DNA of 49,631 bases. Source: Vicinamibacteraceae bacterium. Its GTDB lineage: Bacteria > Acidobacteriota > Thermoanaerobaculia > Multivoradales > Multivoraceae. The stretch covers positions 1 to 49,631 of the forward strand of contig JAAXHG010000158.1 of the NCBI GenBank assembly GCA_012270995.1. The letters run 5' to 3'. This document shows positions 42,138 through 49,631 of this stretch, piece by piece. The notes under the pieces are model-generated. The model was given only the letters and a program-made list of their open reading frames with translations, searched no databases and was not told where the DNA came from. Every line of letters begins with the position of its first letter. Position 1 is the stretch's first letter. The translations under genes were made by a program, and so were the position numbers.

Positions 42138-42580
42138 ACCTCTATGTGGAGACGAGCGCCGTTACGGCATGGTTGCTTGAGGAGGAGCGCGGCCATACCG
42201 CCCGGTCTCGCCTCGCGGAGGCCGATGCGGTTCACACGTCCGACCTGACCCTGATCGAATGCGACCGGGCCCTGCGCCGCGCGCTCGAGGCGGGACGCAT
42301 CACTGCGGACCAGTCGTTGCTCCTGCAGGCGCTCGTCGATACGGCCTCCGCTCACTGGACCCTGCACGCCATCGACGCCGAAGTCGTTCACCGCTCCCGT
42401 CGCTCGTTTCCGTGCGAACCGGTTCGAGCGCTCGACGCGATTCACCTGGCGACGGCCTTCGTCGTTCGGAGTCTGAGACCCGACGTGCGGATCCTGTCCT
42501 TCGACCGTCGTGTACGAGACAACGCCGCATCCTTGGGTTTCGCGTCGCTGCCGGATGAAGGCGCGGCCGTGGAGTCCTGA
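42134..42580 (+). CDS. VapC-like PIN domain toxin
   Basis: A 148-residue PIN-domain protein, probably an RNase that is neutralised by the preceding antitoxin. Acidic positions are visible: YVETSAVTAWLL (Glu6 replaces the usual Asp), the second in LIECDRALRRAL, LDAIHLATA and ILSFDRRVRDNA. The start is TTG at 42134 in a TTGA overlap with the antitoxin stop; no ATG start nearby in this frame is compatible with the conserved N-terminus. GGGGTGA upstream is a plausible ribosome-binding site. Phd-type antitoxin paired with a VapC-like toxin is known. Confidence 0.82.
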   Translation: MNLYVETSAVTAWLLEEERGHTARSRLAEADAVHTSDLTLIECDRALRRALEAGRITADQSLLLQALVDTASAHWTLHAIDAEVVHRSRRSFPCEPVRALDAIHLATAFVVRSLRPDVRILSFDRRVRDNAASLGFASLPDEGAAVES

Positions 42581-42599
42581 ATGCGCGTGAATGGAGGTG

Positions 42600-42617
42600 G
42601 CGGGTTCTGATTCCCGC
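42600..42617. terminator. Stem-loop between convergent genes
   Basis: GCGGG and CCCGC (42600-42604 and 42613-42617) pair over an 8-base loop TTCTGATT, between the vapC-like stop at 42580 and the DUF547 stop at 42629. It resembles the element at 47649-47666 (both have GCGGGT...TTCTGA...CCCGC), so it may be a repeated terminator or REP element. Confidence 0.4.
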
Positions 42618-42628
42618 GCCCCGCACGC

Positions 42629-43474
42629 TCAGGGCTCGTTCAGGCTCCAGTCGTACTCGTAGTCGAGTGAACCCTCGAAGCCTCGCAGACGCGCGGCGAG
42701 GTCCTCGTCCGCGTAGTCGATGAGGTGGGCCAGCACCGACTCGTCGGTGTTGCCGAAGTCCTCGGCGTACCAGTCGTAGATGCTCGAGATGACGATGGAG
42801 TCGTTGTCCACGTAGACCACGCCGCGCGGGCTGTTCACGTAGTCCCGAGCTCCCTGCTCCAGCAACGCCTCCGTGTTGGCGGCGGTGAACGCCGTGGCCA
42901 GCAGGTGGGGACAGCCGTACGCGGCGCAGTTCACCGCGTAGTGGATCCGTCTGTCGCGCCACAGGGGCCTCAGGATGCCGTGCTCGATGTCGTCCAGGCT
43001 CAGGTCCCGGCCGTTCACCTGGGCGCGCGGGTCCCGCCACGGGCCGGTGTTCGGTATGACGCCCTCGTGGATCTCCTTGATGGAGTCCACCGGATACTCC
43101 GAGAGCACGACCTGGACGGTCAGGGCGTTGTAGAGGTTGATCCAGTACGCCATCTGTTCGGCCCGCGAGTAGGCCAGCGGATCGAGTCCCTGAAGGTAGT
43201 CCAGGTATGCCGCCAGTTCAGCGGCGGCGGCGTCGTTCCGGGCGAGGCCCGCGTAGTCGACCAGGTTGACGCCGGTCTCGCGCGCGACGACGTAACGGTC
43301 CAGCAACTCCTGCCAGGGGCCGTGGTCGATCCGCTCCGTGTTCTCCTCGTCGCTCTCGTCCCAACCGGACAGAGCGACGGACTCCGGTGCGCCGCAGGCG
43401 AGAAGACCGGCCGCACCAGACAGGACGGCGACCAGAAGTGCCCATCGGAGGTTCGGTTGTCGGGTGTTCGTCAT
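42629..43474 (-). CDS. DUF547 domain lipoprotein
   Basis: A 281-residue exported protein with a lipobox LLAC (signal ALLVAVLSGAAGLLAC). The DUF547 core is complete: GVNLVDYAGLAR, QMAYWINLYNALTVQVVL, DSIKEIHEGVIPNTGPW, LSLDDIEHGILRPLW, IHYAVNCAAYGCPHLLATAF. The Cys-x6-Cys region resembles transglutaminase/peptidase-like folds, but DUF547 has no assigned activity. ATG 43474 follows GGAGAAGG after 9 bases, and the gene starts 16 bases after the BtuF-like stop. It is the last gene of the three-gene minus-strand operon with the MMPL transporter. Confidence 0.85.
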   Translation of the reverse strand: MTNTRQPNLRWALLVAVLSGAAGLLACGAPESVALSGWDESDEENTERIDHGPWQELLDRYVVARETGVNLVDYAGLARNDAAAAELAAYLDYLQGLDPLAYSRAEQMAYWINLYNALTVQVVLSEYPVDSIKEIHEGVIPNTGPWRDPRAQVNGRDLSLDDIEHGILRPLWRDRRIHYAVNCAAYGCPHLLATAFTAANTEALLEQGARDYVNSPRGVVYVDNDSIVISSIYDWYAEDFGNTDESVLAHLIDYADEDLAARLRGFEGSLDYEYDWSLNEP

Positions 43475-43490
43475 CGGACCTTCTCCCCGC

Positions 43491-44417
43491 TCAGCCAACC
43501 CACTCCGTCCAGCCCGACCCGCGGTGGCCGAAGTCGAACGCCTCCGGGTGCAGCAACTCGGCCAGAATCTCCGCCGACTCGACAACCCGCGGCCCCGGCC
43601 GGTTGAAGAACTGGTTGCCGTCGGTCAGGAAGACGCGGCCGCTGCGCACCGCGCAGAGCTCGGACCAGCCCGGCTGGGCGGCCAGGGGCGGCATCTCCGC
43701 GGCGGTTCGAGGAATGTCGAAACCGCACGGCATGACCGCGATGACGTCGGGGTCGGCCTCCCTCATCTGTTTGAACTCAAAGTAGCCCGAGTGTCTTCCC
43801 GCCTCGCCGAGCATCACCTTGCCGCCGGCGATCTCAACGAGTTCGGGGATCCAGTTCTCAGCATGCATCAGCGGGTCGATCCACTCGATGCAGGCGATCA
43901 TGGGGCGTTCGCCAAGCCCGCTCGAGCGCTCACGGATCGCGTCGAGCCGGGCGGTCAACCCGGCGTTTAGCCGCTCCGCCCGCTCCTGGCGGCCGAGGGC
44001 CCCGGCGACCGCGCGGATGTCGTCGAACACGTCGCCGAGATCCATCGGCGCCAGCGAGACGATCCGCGGCTCGGACGCCACGAGTTCGCACACGGCCTGC
44101 TCCACGTCCTTCAGGCTGACGGCGCACACCTCACACTGGGTCTGGGTCACGATCACGGTCGGCCCGAGTTCGTCCAGAAGGCCCGCGTCGACCCGGTAGA
44201 CGGAGAGGGCGTTTGCCGTGATCGCCCGCACCTGGTCGTCGATCGCGCGGCTCGATCCGTCGACATCGACCTCCGACGAGGAGCACACCGGCAGCTTCTC
44301 CACCGACGGCGGGAAGTCGCATTCGTGCGACCGGCCGACCATGCAGTCCTCGAAGCCGAGGGCGCACACGATCTCGGTGGCGCTGGCGATCAGCGAGACG
44401 ATGCGGGGCTCGGGCAT
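43491..44417 (-). CDS. BtuF-like cobalamin-binding protein
   Basis: A 308-residue protein of the COG0614 periplasmic binding type: RIVSLIASATEIVCALGFED, GRSHECDFPPSV, VIVTQTQCEVCAVSLKDVE (Cys-rich segment typical of the cobalamin-binding group), LAPMDLGDVFDDIRAVAGAL, PMIACIEWIDPLMHAENWIP. It has no signal peptide and no permease or ATPase nearby, so it is probably an orphan cobalamin-binding protein, rather than an import component. It lies between the MMPL gene (13 bases after its stop) and the DUF547 gene. Confidence 0.87.
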   Translation of the reverse strand: MPEPRIVSLIASATEIVCALGFEDCMVGRSHECDFPPSVEKLPVCSSSEVDVDGSSRAIDDQVRAITANALSVYRVDAGLLDELGPTVIVTQTQCEVCAVSLKDVEQAVCELVASEPRIVSLAPMDLGDVFDDIRAVAGALGRQERAERLNAGLTARLDAIRERSSGLGERPMIACIEWIDPLMHAENWIPELVEIAGGKVMLGEAGRHSGYFEFKQMREADPDVIAVMPCGFDIPRTAAEMPPLAAQPGWSELCAVRSGRVFLTDGNQFFNRPGPRVVESAEILAELLHPEAFDFGHRGSGWTEWVG

Positions 44418-44430
44418 CGCAGAGCCGAGG

Positions 44431-46719
44431 CTACCGCCTTCCCAGCAGCAGAACCGCCGCCGCCGGCAGCACCGTCACCGACGCCAGCAGGCAGGCCGGC
44501 AGGCCGATCAGCATGACCGCCGCCATCGTCTCCAGGCCCGGGTGGTCGGTGAACAGCAGGATCGAGAAACTCGCCGTCGTGGTCAGCGTCGTCATCGCGA
44601 TCGCCCGGCCCACCGACAGGGCGGCCCCGCGAATCGGCTGGGCCGGATCGTCGAGGATTCGGTGGACGACGTGGATGCCGTCGTCGATCCCGAGCCCGAA
44701 GATCAGCGGCAACACGAGCCACGTCATCACGTTGAAGGGAATGCCGACCCAGCACAGCACGCCCAGGGTGAACGGCACCGCGGCCAGCACCGGCAGCACC
44801 GCCAGCAGGACCGAGGCGGGCCGCCGGAAGTCGACGCAGAGGACGACCAGCACGAATCCCAGGATCGAAAGGGCGATCCACGGGATCCACGGCCGGTCGC
44901 CGATCATCATGCCTTCCACCACCGCGAGCAGCCCGCTGGACCTTGGGTCGATCGCCTGCACCACCTCGCGCTGGCGCCGTGCCAGGGCGCCGTCCGCCTT
45001 CGAGTCCGCGGCGTAGGCGAAGACCAGGAACTCCCCGGTGGACGCGATGAACTTCTCGCGCAAGCCGGGTGGCAGCGAGTCGAGGTCGGGTGGGCCAACC
45101 GCCGCGGCCCGGCGAAGCGCGTCCACCGCCAGGGCCCGGGGATCGGCCATTCCCCCGCCGACCGCGGCCGTCCGGACTTCAGAGCCAAACACCCGGCGCA
45201 GTGCCGAGGCCCGCTCCGGCAGATCGGCAGGCAGGATCGTGCCGAGGCTGATCGTCTCGCTGAACAGCGGATGACCGTCCAGCCGGCCCGCGAACTCTCG
45301 AGCCTCCTCGAGACCCTCAGCCGCCAGGATCCACGGCGCGCCGTTCGTGCCGAGTACTTCCTGAATCCGGTCGACCATCGCGATGGCCGGCACACCGCGA
45401 TTCATGATCCGCTCCAGCCGCGTCTCGAGCTGTAGCCGCGGCAACCCCGCAAGGGCCGCCGCCAGCAGGACGGCGCTCACCGCCAGACACCGGACCGGAC
45501 GTTCCGTCGACCACCGCACCACGGATGAGAGGCCGGGAACCCGGACCGGCGTCGCGCGCCTGGACGGGGCCTCCGTCGCGGTTGCGACCCGCCGGCGGTG
45601 CCGCCGTTGCCGCAGCACCCACACGGAAGGCAGGACGAGCAGCGTCAGCGGCAAACAGAACAGGAGACCCAGACCGCCCGAGAGACCGAGATGCAGCGCC
45701 ACCGGGTCCGGCGCGGTCGCCGCGATCAGGAACGCCCCCGCCGTCGTGATGCCCCCGGCGACGACGCCGCGGCCAGCACCGGACAGAGTCCGCCGCAGCG
45801 CCTGTTCGAACGAACGACCATGAGCCAGTTCCTCCCGCTGGCGTACGAACAGGTGGACGGCGAAGTCGATGCCGAGACCGAAGACCGTGACGCCGAAGAA
45901 CGTCTCCATCACGGTCAGCTTCCCGGTCAGAAGGCCGACGGTGCCCAGGGCGGCGCCAATCGCGAGGATCAGAACCGCGGCCACCGACAGCATGCCGCTC
46001 GGTCGTTTCTCGACGATCCGGAAGAGAAGCAGGACGAGCACGAGGCTGATCGGCGTCAGGCGCTTGATCGCGCCCAACGTCTGCTCCTGGTCGCCCGCCG
46101 ACAGCGCCGGCAGGCCCGAGAAGCCCGCCGTCACCCCGGAACCGGCCAGGGCGCTCTCGATGGCGGCCTCGATCTCGAAGAACGGGCTCTCGCCCACCTC
46201 TTCCGCCAGCGGATCCTTCGCCATCTTGATCTCGACCAGGCGGGCGCCGGGCACGCCGGCCACGGAAGCGCGCAGCCCCAGCGCGGCGGCCACGAACTCC
46301 GCGGCGTTCTCCACGTCGTCCGGCTGTTCGGCCAGGGCGAGCCAACGGTCGAACAGAGGCCGTTCGACGAGCCACGGCGCCTGCTCCGCGAGCCACTCGA
46401 GCGGCAGCGGGCGTCGGGCGGCGGCCACCGACGGCAGCGCCGACGCGGCCTCGATCGTGCGGTCGACGGCCTCGTCGAGTCGCTCCTCCTCGCCCTCGAG
46501 CAGCACCAGGAGCAGACCGCCGAGCTCGTACCGCTCGGACATCTCGAAGTAGCGGCCGACGTGCTCGTTGCCGCGGTTCATGACACCCGTGAACGTGAGA
46601 TCGACGGTTGTCGCCGGCAGCAGCGCCGCCAGGGCGAGAGCCGGCACCACCGCCCAGGCGATCGCGCTCCAGGGAGAGCGAATCGTCCAGCGCGCGACCG
46701 CGTCGAGAGCTCGTCTCAT
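44431..46719 (-). CDS. MMPL/RND family transporter
   Basis: A 762-residue integral membrane protein with the two-half RND layout. The first helix is WSAIAWAVVPALALAALLP; a periplasmic loop of about 200 residues follows; then five helices (from ISLVLVLLLFRIVEK to about LPLTLLVLPSVWVL); then a second basic linker, second loop (LERIMNRGVPAIAMVDRIQE) and six more helices ending near the C-terminus. A conserved-type segment GLGIDFAVHLFVRQREE and its twin FGLGIDDGIHVVHRILDD mark the RND proton-relay helices. Related proteins export lipids such as hopanoids. The ATG at 46719 is the first of a minus-strand operon. Substrate unknown. Confidence 0.9.
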   Translation of the reverse strand: MRRALDAVARWTIRSPWSAIAWAVVPALALAALLPATTVDLTFTGVMNRGNEHVGRYFEMSERYELGGLLLVLLEGEEERLDEAVDRTIEAASALPSVAAARRPLPLEWLAEQAPWLVERPLFDRWLALAEQPDDVENAAEFVAAALGLRASVAGVPGARLVEIKMAKDPLAEEVGESPFFEIEAAIESALAGSGVTAGFSGLPALSAGDQEQTLGAIKRLTPISLVLVLLLFRIVEKRPSGMLSVAAVLILAIGAALGTVGLLTGKLTVMETFFGVTVFGLGIDFAVHLFVRQREELAHGRSFEQALRRTLSGAGRGVVAGGITTAGAFLIAATAPDPVALHLGLSGGLGLLFCLPLTLLVLPSVWVLRQRRHRRRVATATEAPSRRATPVRVPGLSSVVRWSTERPVRCLAVSAVLLAAALAGLPRLQLETRLERIMNRGVPAIAMVDRIQEVLGTNGAPWILAAEGLEEAREFAGRLDGHPLFSETISLGTILPADLPERASALRRVFGSEVRTAAVGGGMADPRALAVDALRRAAAVGPPDLDSLPPGLREKFIASTGEFLVFAYAADSKADGALARRQREVVQAIDPRSSGLLAVVEGMMIGDRPWIPWIALSILGFVLVVLCVDFRRPASVLLAVLPVLAAVPFTLGVLCWVGIPFNVMTWLVLPLIFGLGIDDGIHVVHRILDDPAQPIRGAALSVGRAIAMTTLTTTASFSILLFTDHPGLETMAAVMLIGLPACLLASVTVLPAAAVLLLGRR

Positions 46720-46791
46720 GCTTACGGAACGCTGCTACAGTCCCGCGCGCCAGTGGCCCTGGAGATGGGGCCAGGAGAACGAGGAGGAGAA

Positions 46792-47634
46792 ATGAAATTC
46801 GGCATCATGTTCGCCAACACCGGCCCGTTCGTCGACGGCCCGCCCGCCGCGGGTCTGGCTCAGGCAGCCGAAGCCGCCGGCTTCGACTCGCTATGGACCG
46901 TGGAGCACGTCGTCGTCCCGCGCGGCTACGCCTCCCCCTATCCCTACGACGAAAGCGGCAGGATGCCCGGCGGGCGCGAGGACTTCGACATTCCCGACCC
47001 GCTCGTCTGGCTATCCTACGTGGCGGCGGCGACCACGAGCATCAAGCTCGCGACGGGCATTCTGATCGTCCCGCAGCGCAATCCGCTGATCACCGCCAAG
47101 GCCGTCGCCACGCTCGACAAGCTCTCCGGCGGACGCGCCGTTTTGGGCGTCGGCGTCGGCTGGCTGGAGGAGGAGTTCAACGCTCTCGGCGTGCCCTTCG
47201 CCGGCCGCGGCCGCCGTCTGGACGACTACATTCGCGCCTTCCGGACGCTGTGGACCGAGGACTGCCCGAGCCACAACGGCGAGTTCGTCTCCTTCTCCGA
47301 CTGCTACAGCCGTCCGCAGCCCGTCCAGGGCTCCGTGCCGATCGTCGTCGGCGGGCACTCCGAACGCGCCGCCCGCCGCGCCGGCGAACTGGGCGACGGT
47401 TTCTTCCCCGCTCTAGGCGACGTCGACCGGCTGAAGCACCTGCTGGGCATCATGCGCGAGGGTGCCGAGGCGGCGGGCCGCGACCCGGACGCGATCGAGA
47501 TCACCGCCAACGGCGGCCCGCCCGATCACGTGGCCCGCATGGCCGAGATCGGCGTCTCCCGCGTCATCTTCCCGCCGATGCCCCCGGACAGCCTGGCCCA
47601 GTTCGGCGAAGAGGTCATCGCGAAGTTCAGTTGA
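46792..47634 (+). CDS. LLM class F420-dependent oxidoreductase
   Basis: A 280-residue luciferase-like (LLM) enzyme. Landmarks: MKFGIMFANTGPF, EAAGFDSLWTVEHVVVPRGY, IKLATGILIVPQRNPL, LDKLSGGRAVLGVGVGWLEEE, VPIVVGGHSERAARRAGELG. The length and GVGWLEEEF pattern are like the TIGR03619-type F420-dependent group; the cofactor (F420 or FMN) cannot be settled from sequence. No signal peptide. A GAGGAGGAG ribosome-binding site stands before the ATG at 46792. It is divergent from the MMPL gene with a 72-bp gap. No F420 biosynthesis genes are in the window. Confidence 0.9.
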   Translation: MKFGIMFANTGPFVDGPPAAGLAQAAEAAGFDSLWTVEHVVVPRGYASPYPYDESGRMPGGREDFDIPDPLVWLSYVAAATTSIKLATGILIVPQRNPLITAKAVATLDKLSGGRAVLGVGVGWLEEEFNALGVPFAGRGRRLDDYIRAFRTLWTEDCPSHNGEFVSFSDCYSRPQPVQGSVPIVVGGHSERAARRAGELGDGFFPALGDVDRLKHLLGIMREGAEAAGRDPDAIEITANGGPPDHVARMAEIGVSRVIFPPMPPDSLAQFGEEVIAKFS

Positions 47635-47648
47635 AAGAGACTGGGTGC

Positions 47649-47666
47649 GCGGGTCTTCTGACCCGC
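47649..47666. repeat. Palindrome after the LLM gene
   Basis: GCGGGTC and GACCCGC form a 7-bp stem around TTCT, 14 bases after the LLM stop at 47634. It may end that transcript. It shares the GCGGGT/TTCTGA/CCCGC pattern with the stem-loop at 42600-42617. Confidence 0.4.
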
Positions 47667-47718
47667 ATCCGGGGCGATGCCGCGACGCGGCGAGCCTGCG
47701 CGGTGGTAGCTTCTGGCC

Positions 47719-48600
47719 ATGCTCTACCTTCGCCGCCTGGCCCCGCTCACTCTCGCACTTCTCCTCCTCGCAGCCGCCCCCACTCTCGCCTCCGAAAACG
47801 AAGCCGACGACCCCGTCCGGGTCCTCTTCCTCAGCAAGTCCTCCGGCTTCCAACACTCGGCGATCACGCGCACCGACGGCCATCCCAGTCACGTCGACAT
47901 CGTCCTGGCCCGGATCGCGGCGGATCGCGGCTTTGAGGTCACGTCGACCAAGGACGCAGGCCTGATCAACGCGGCCCAGCTCGCCAGCTTCGACGTCGTC
48001 ATCTTCTACACGACCGGCGACCTGACCCAGCGCGGCGGCACCGGCGAGGGCTTCTTCCGCGGCGACGGCAATCCCCCGATGAGCGCCGACGGCGTCTCCG
48101 ACCTGATCGCCTGGATCGAAGCCGGCGGCGGCTTCGTGGGATTCCACCCCGCGACCGACACTTTCCACGGCGAGAACGAAGAGGTCACCCCCTACGTCGG
48201 CATGATCGGCGGCGAGTTCGTCCACCACGGCGCCCAGTTCCCCGGGATCGTCCGTGTCGCCGACGCCGGCCACCCGACGATGAAATCCGTCGAAGACGGC
48301 TGGAAGATCATGGACGAGTGGTACCTGTTCAAGAACGTCGCGAAGGACGAACTCCACGTCCTGGCGCTGATGGACCCCGGCGAAGAGCGGGCCAAACAGG
48401 AGGTCTACGACATCGCCCCCTACCCCATCGCCTGGTGCCGTGAACTCGGCTCCGGCCGTGTCCTCTACAACGCGATGGGCCACCGCGAGGACGTCTGGGA
48501 CCATGAGATGTTCCAGGCCTGGGTCGGCGACACGATCGAGTGGGCGGCAGGCGAAAGTGAAGCCGCGGCCGCGCCGAACTGGGGGGACGTGGTTCCGTAA
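47719..48600 (+). CDS. ThuA-like domain protein, secreted
   Basis: A 293-residue exported protein. The signal peptide is LTLALLLLAAAPTLAS. The ThuA (trehalose utilization/class I glutamine amidotransferase-like) pattern: VLFLSKSSGFQHSAITR, ASFDVVIFYTTGDLTQR, AWIEAGGGFVGFHPATDTFH, MIGGEFVHHGAQFPG, IAWCRELGSGRVLYNAMGHRE. Amidotransferase catalytic residues are not conserved in the family; carbohydrate-related binding or hydrolysis is generally assumed, but not shown. It stands alone. An inverted repeat at 47649-47666 separates it from the LLM gene. Confidence 0.87.
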   Translation: MLYLRRLAPLTLALLLLAAAPTLASENEADDPVRVLFLSKSSGFQHSAITRTDGHPSHVDIVLARIAADRGFEVTSTKDAGLINAAQLASFDVVIFYTTGDLTQRGGTGEGFFRGDGNPPMSADGVSDLIAWIEAGGGFVGFHPATDTFHGENEEVTPYVGMIGGEFVHHGAQFPGIVRVADAGHPTMKSVEDGWKIMDEWYLFKNVAKDELHVLALMDPGEERAKQEVYDIAPYPIAWCRELGSGRVLYNAMGHREDVWDHEMFQAWVGDTIEWAAGESEAAAAPNWGDVVP

Positions 48601-48651
48601 CCTAACGCTCGCACTCCTGCCGGATTCTCTCGAGTTCCCGCTGGAATAGGC

Positions 48652-48664
48652 CTCTTCTGAAGAG
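48652..48664. repeat. Short palindrome, possible left end of the ISL3 element
   Basis: CTCTTC and GAAGAG pair around one T. The sequence GGCCTCTTCTGAAGAGC begins at 48649 with GG, as many ISL3-family ends do, and lies 250 bases upstream of the transposase start. The other end is outside the window, so the element end cannot be proven. The rest of 48601-48900 shows no convincing gene. Confidence 0.2.
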
Positions 48665-48900
48665 CAAGTGGATAGGCGCAGCTTTCAGCAGCCGCGCAGC
48701 AGTAGCCGCCGTCAGCCTGTGGAACTTGTGGAGACTGCGGAAAACGGCTCGTGCGGACGAGTGGTCGGTATCGGCCGAAGTGTTTGTGTACGTTGAGCTT
48801 GTCGCGGTCGAGCGGTTTCGGGCGGCGGCGCAAGGGACTGCTTTCCGGCCGCGGTGGGCGAGACTTGCGTCCTTTGACCGAACACGGGGAGGGACGGGAG

Positions 48901-49631
48901 ATGCAGGAGGAGTTGTTTGCGCGAGCGCTTGGGGTGTCGGAGCCATGGTTCGTATCGGGGCTGGACTTCGACGAGGCTTTGCGTCGGCTGACGATCCGCC
49001 TCGACTTCAGGCGGGGCGCGAGGTTCGCTCACCCGGACGACGACGGCGTCCATCCGGTTCACGACACGCAGGTCAAGCGCTACCGCCACCTCAACTTCTT
49101 CGAACACGAGTGCCTGCTTGAGGCGCGTGTGCCGCGGGTGCGGCTTCCCGACGACCGGGTGGCGCTGGTCAAGCCGCCTTGGGCGGGCAAGCTGTCCGGC
49201 TTCACGCTGCTGTTCGAGGCTTTGATTCTCGCCATGTGCCGCGAGATGCCGTTCGCGGCGGTGGCCCGCCTGACCGGCACGTCCTGGCATCGAGTCCGAG
49301 CGATCTGCGCCCGCTACGTCGAGTTGGCTCTCGACCTGGACGACCTCTCCGGACTGCGCCACGTAGGCATCGACGAGACCTCCCGCGCCAAGGGACACAA
49401 CTACGTCACCGCCGTCGCGGACACCGAAGGCCGTCGCCTCGTGTTCCTGGCCGAAGGCCGCAAGTCCGGCGCCGTCAAGGAGTTTGCCGACTACCTCCAG
49501 AAACGCGGCGGTCACCCGGACGCGATCAGCCGGGCCACCATCGACATGTCGGCCGCCTTCATCAAGGGCGTTGCCGACCACCTGCCCAACGCCGAACTGA
49601 CCCACGACAAGTTCCATGTCCTCGCGCTCGC
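48901..49631 (+). mobile_element. ISL3-family transposase (5' part, cut by window edge)
   Basis: An ATG at 48901 follows GGGAGGGACGGGAG. The open frame runs to the last base with no stop, giving 243 residues. The segments RHLNFFEHECLLEARVPRVR, SGFTLLFEALILAMCREMPF, VGIDETSRAKGHNYVTAVAD and ATIDMSAAFIKGVADHLPNA match ISL3-type transposases: the DDE acids Asp in GIDETS and Asp in TIDMSAAF are present, and the final Glu lies beyond the edge. The N-terminal zinc-finger Cys pairs of long ISL3 proteins are not seen, so this is a shorter variant. The element may still be complete outside the window. Confidence 0.85.

Noticed and set aside
45598..46791. Upstream extension of the LLM frame
   Set aside because: It is antisense to the MMPL gene; the ATG at 46792 has a good ribosome-binding site and starts the conserved MKFGIMF region.
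48726..49121. Open frame upstream of and overlapping the transposase
   Set aside because: Out of frame with the transposase and without motifs; the part after 48901 is antisense-like shadow.

Overview
The window is high-GC bacterial DNA, densely coded on both strands. It most likely comes from an uncultured Acidobacteriota, plausibly a marine or host-associated lineage. The main clue is three separate proteins of the VWFA-related family that is characteristic of Acidobacteria (1526-3787, 3867-6026, 8822-10681). Secreted sulfatase-like enzymes, a DUF3179 protein, a CRTAC1/FG-GAP protein, a phytanoyl-CoA dioxygenase-like enzyme, an F420-type LLM oxidoreductase and a ThuA-like protein fit that picture. 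The assignment is an inference from gene content. No rRNA, tRNA or CRISPR array was seen.

Layout. 1-6026: tail of an upstream gene, a transglutaminase-like/TPR lipoprotein and two VWFA-related secreted proteins. 6101-8674 (minus): a metzincin protease with FN3 and two duplicated C-terminal modules. 13425-8822 (minus): a tight operon of a small secreted protein, a sulfatase-fold/TPR lipoprotein and a third VWFA protein. 13441-14895: DUF3179 protein. 19606-14889 (minus): CRTAC1 protein followed by an M16 peptidase with an intact zinc motif and an M16 homologue without it. 19683-21397: folate genes, a FolP-FolB fusion and folK. 21498-21848: small coiled-coil membrane protein. 25573-21886 (minus): oligopeptidase B-like lipoprotein, a three-helix membrane protein and an acyl-CoA dehydrogenase. 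26638-25694 (minus) and 26668-30133 (plus): ornithine cyclodeaminase-like protein divergent from a dioxygenase/phosphatase/ChbG-deacetylase operon.

30414-30698 is non-coding and holds a perfect 27-bp inverted repeat. 30699-40197 holds two crotonases, a thiolase, an SDR, an M20 peptidase, a true formylglycine-type sulfatase and a run of small envelope proteins (DUF6503-like, SnoaL/DUF4440-like, BON-OmpA, one-helix membrane protein). 40304-42580 is the accessory part: a beta-class DNA methyltransferase fused to an HNH nuclease, followed by a Phd/VapC-like toxin-antitoxin pair with a recognisable sigma70-type promoter. 46719-42629 (minus) is an MMPL transporter / BtuF-like / DUF547 operon. The end has an LLM oxidoreductase, a ThuA-like protein and an ISL3-type transposase cut by the window edge.

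How genes work together. Much of the coding capacity is exported (signal peptides or lipoboxes) and built for hydrolysis or protein-protein contact at the envelope. Several operons are translationally coupled by 4-base ATGA, GTGA or TTGA overlaps, three of them using TTG starts. Several transcription units have a TANNNT box only 6-9 bases before the start codon, suggesting leaderless or near-leaderless mRNAs. The best candidate for a less-described system is the methyltransferase-HNH fusion with its neighbouring toxin-antitoxin pair.
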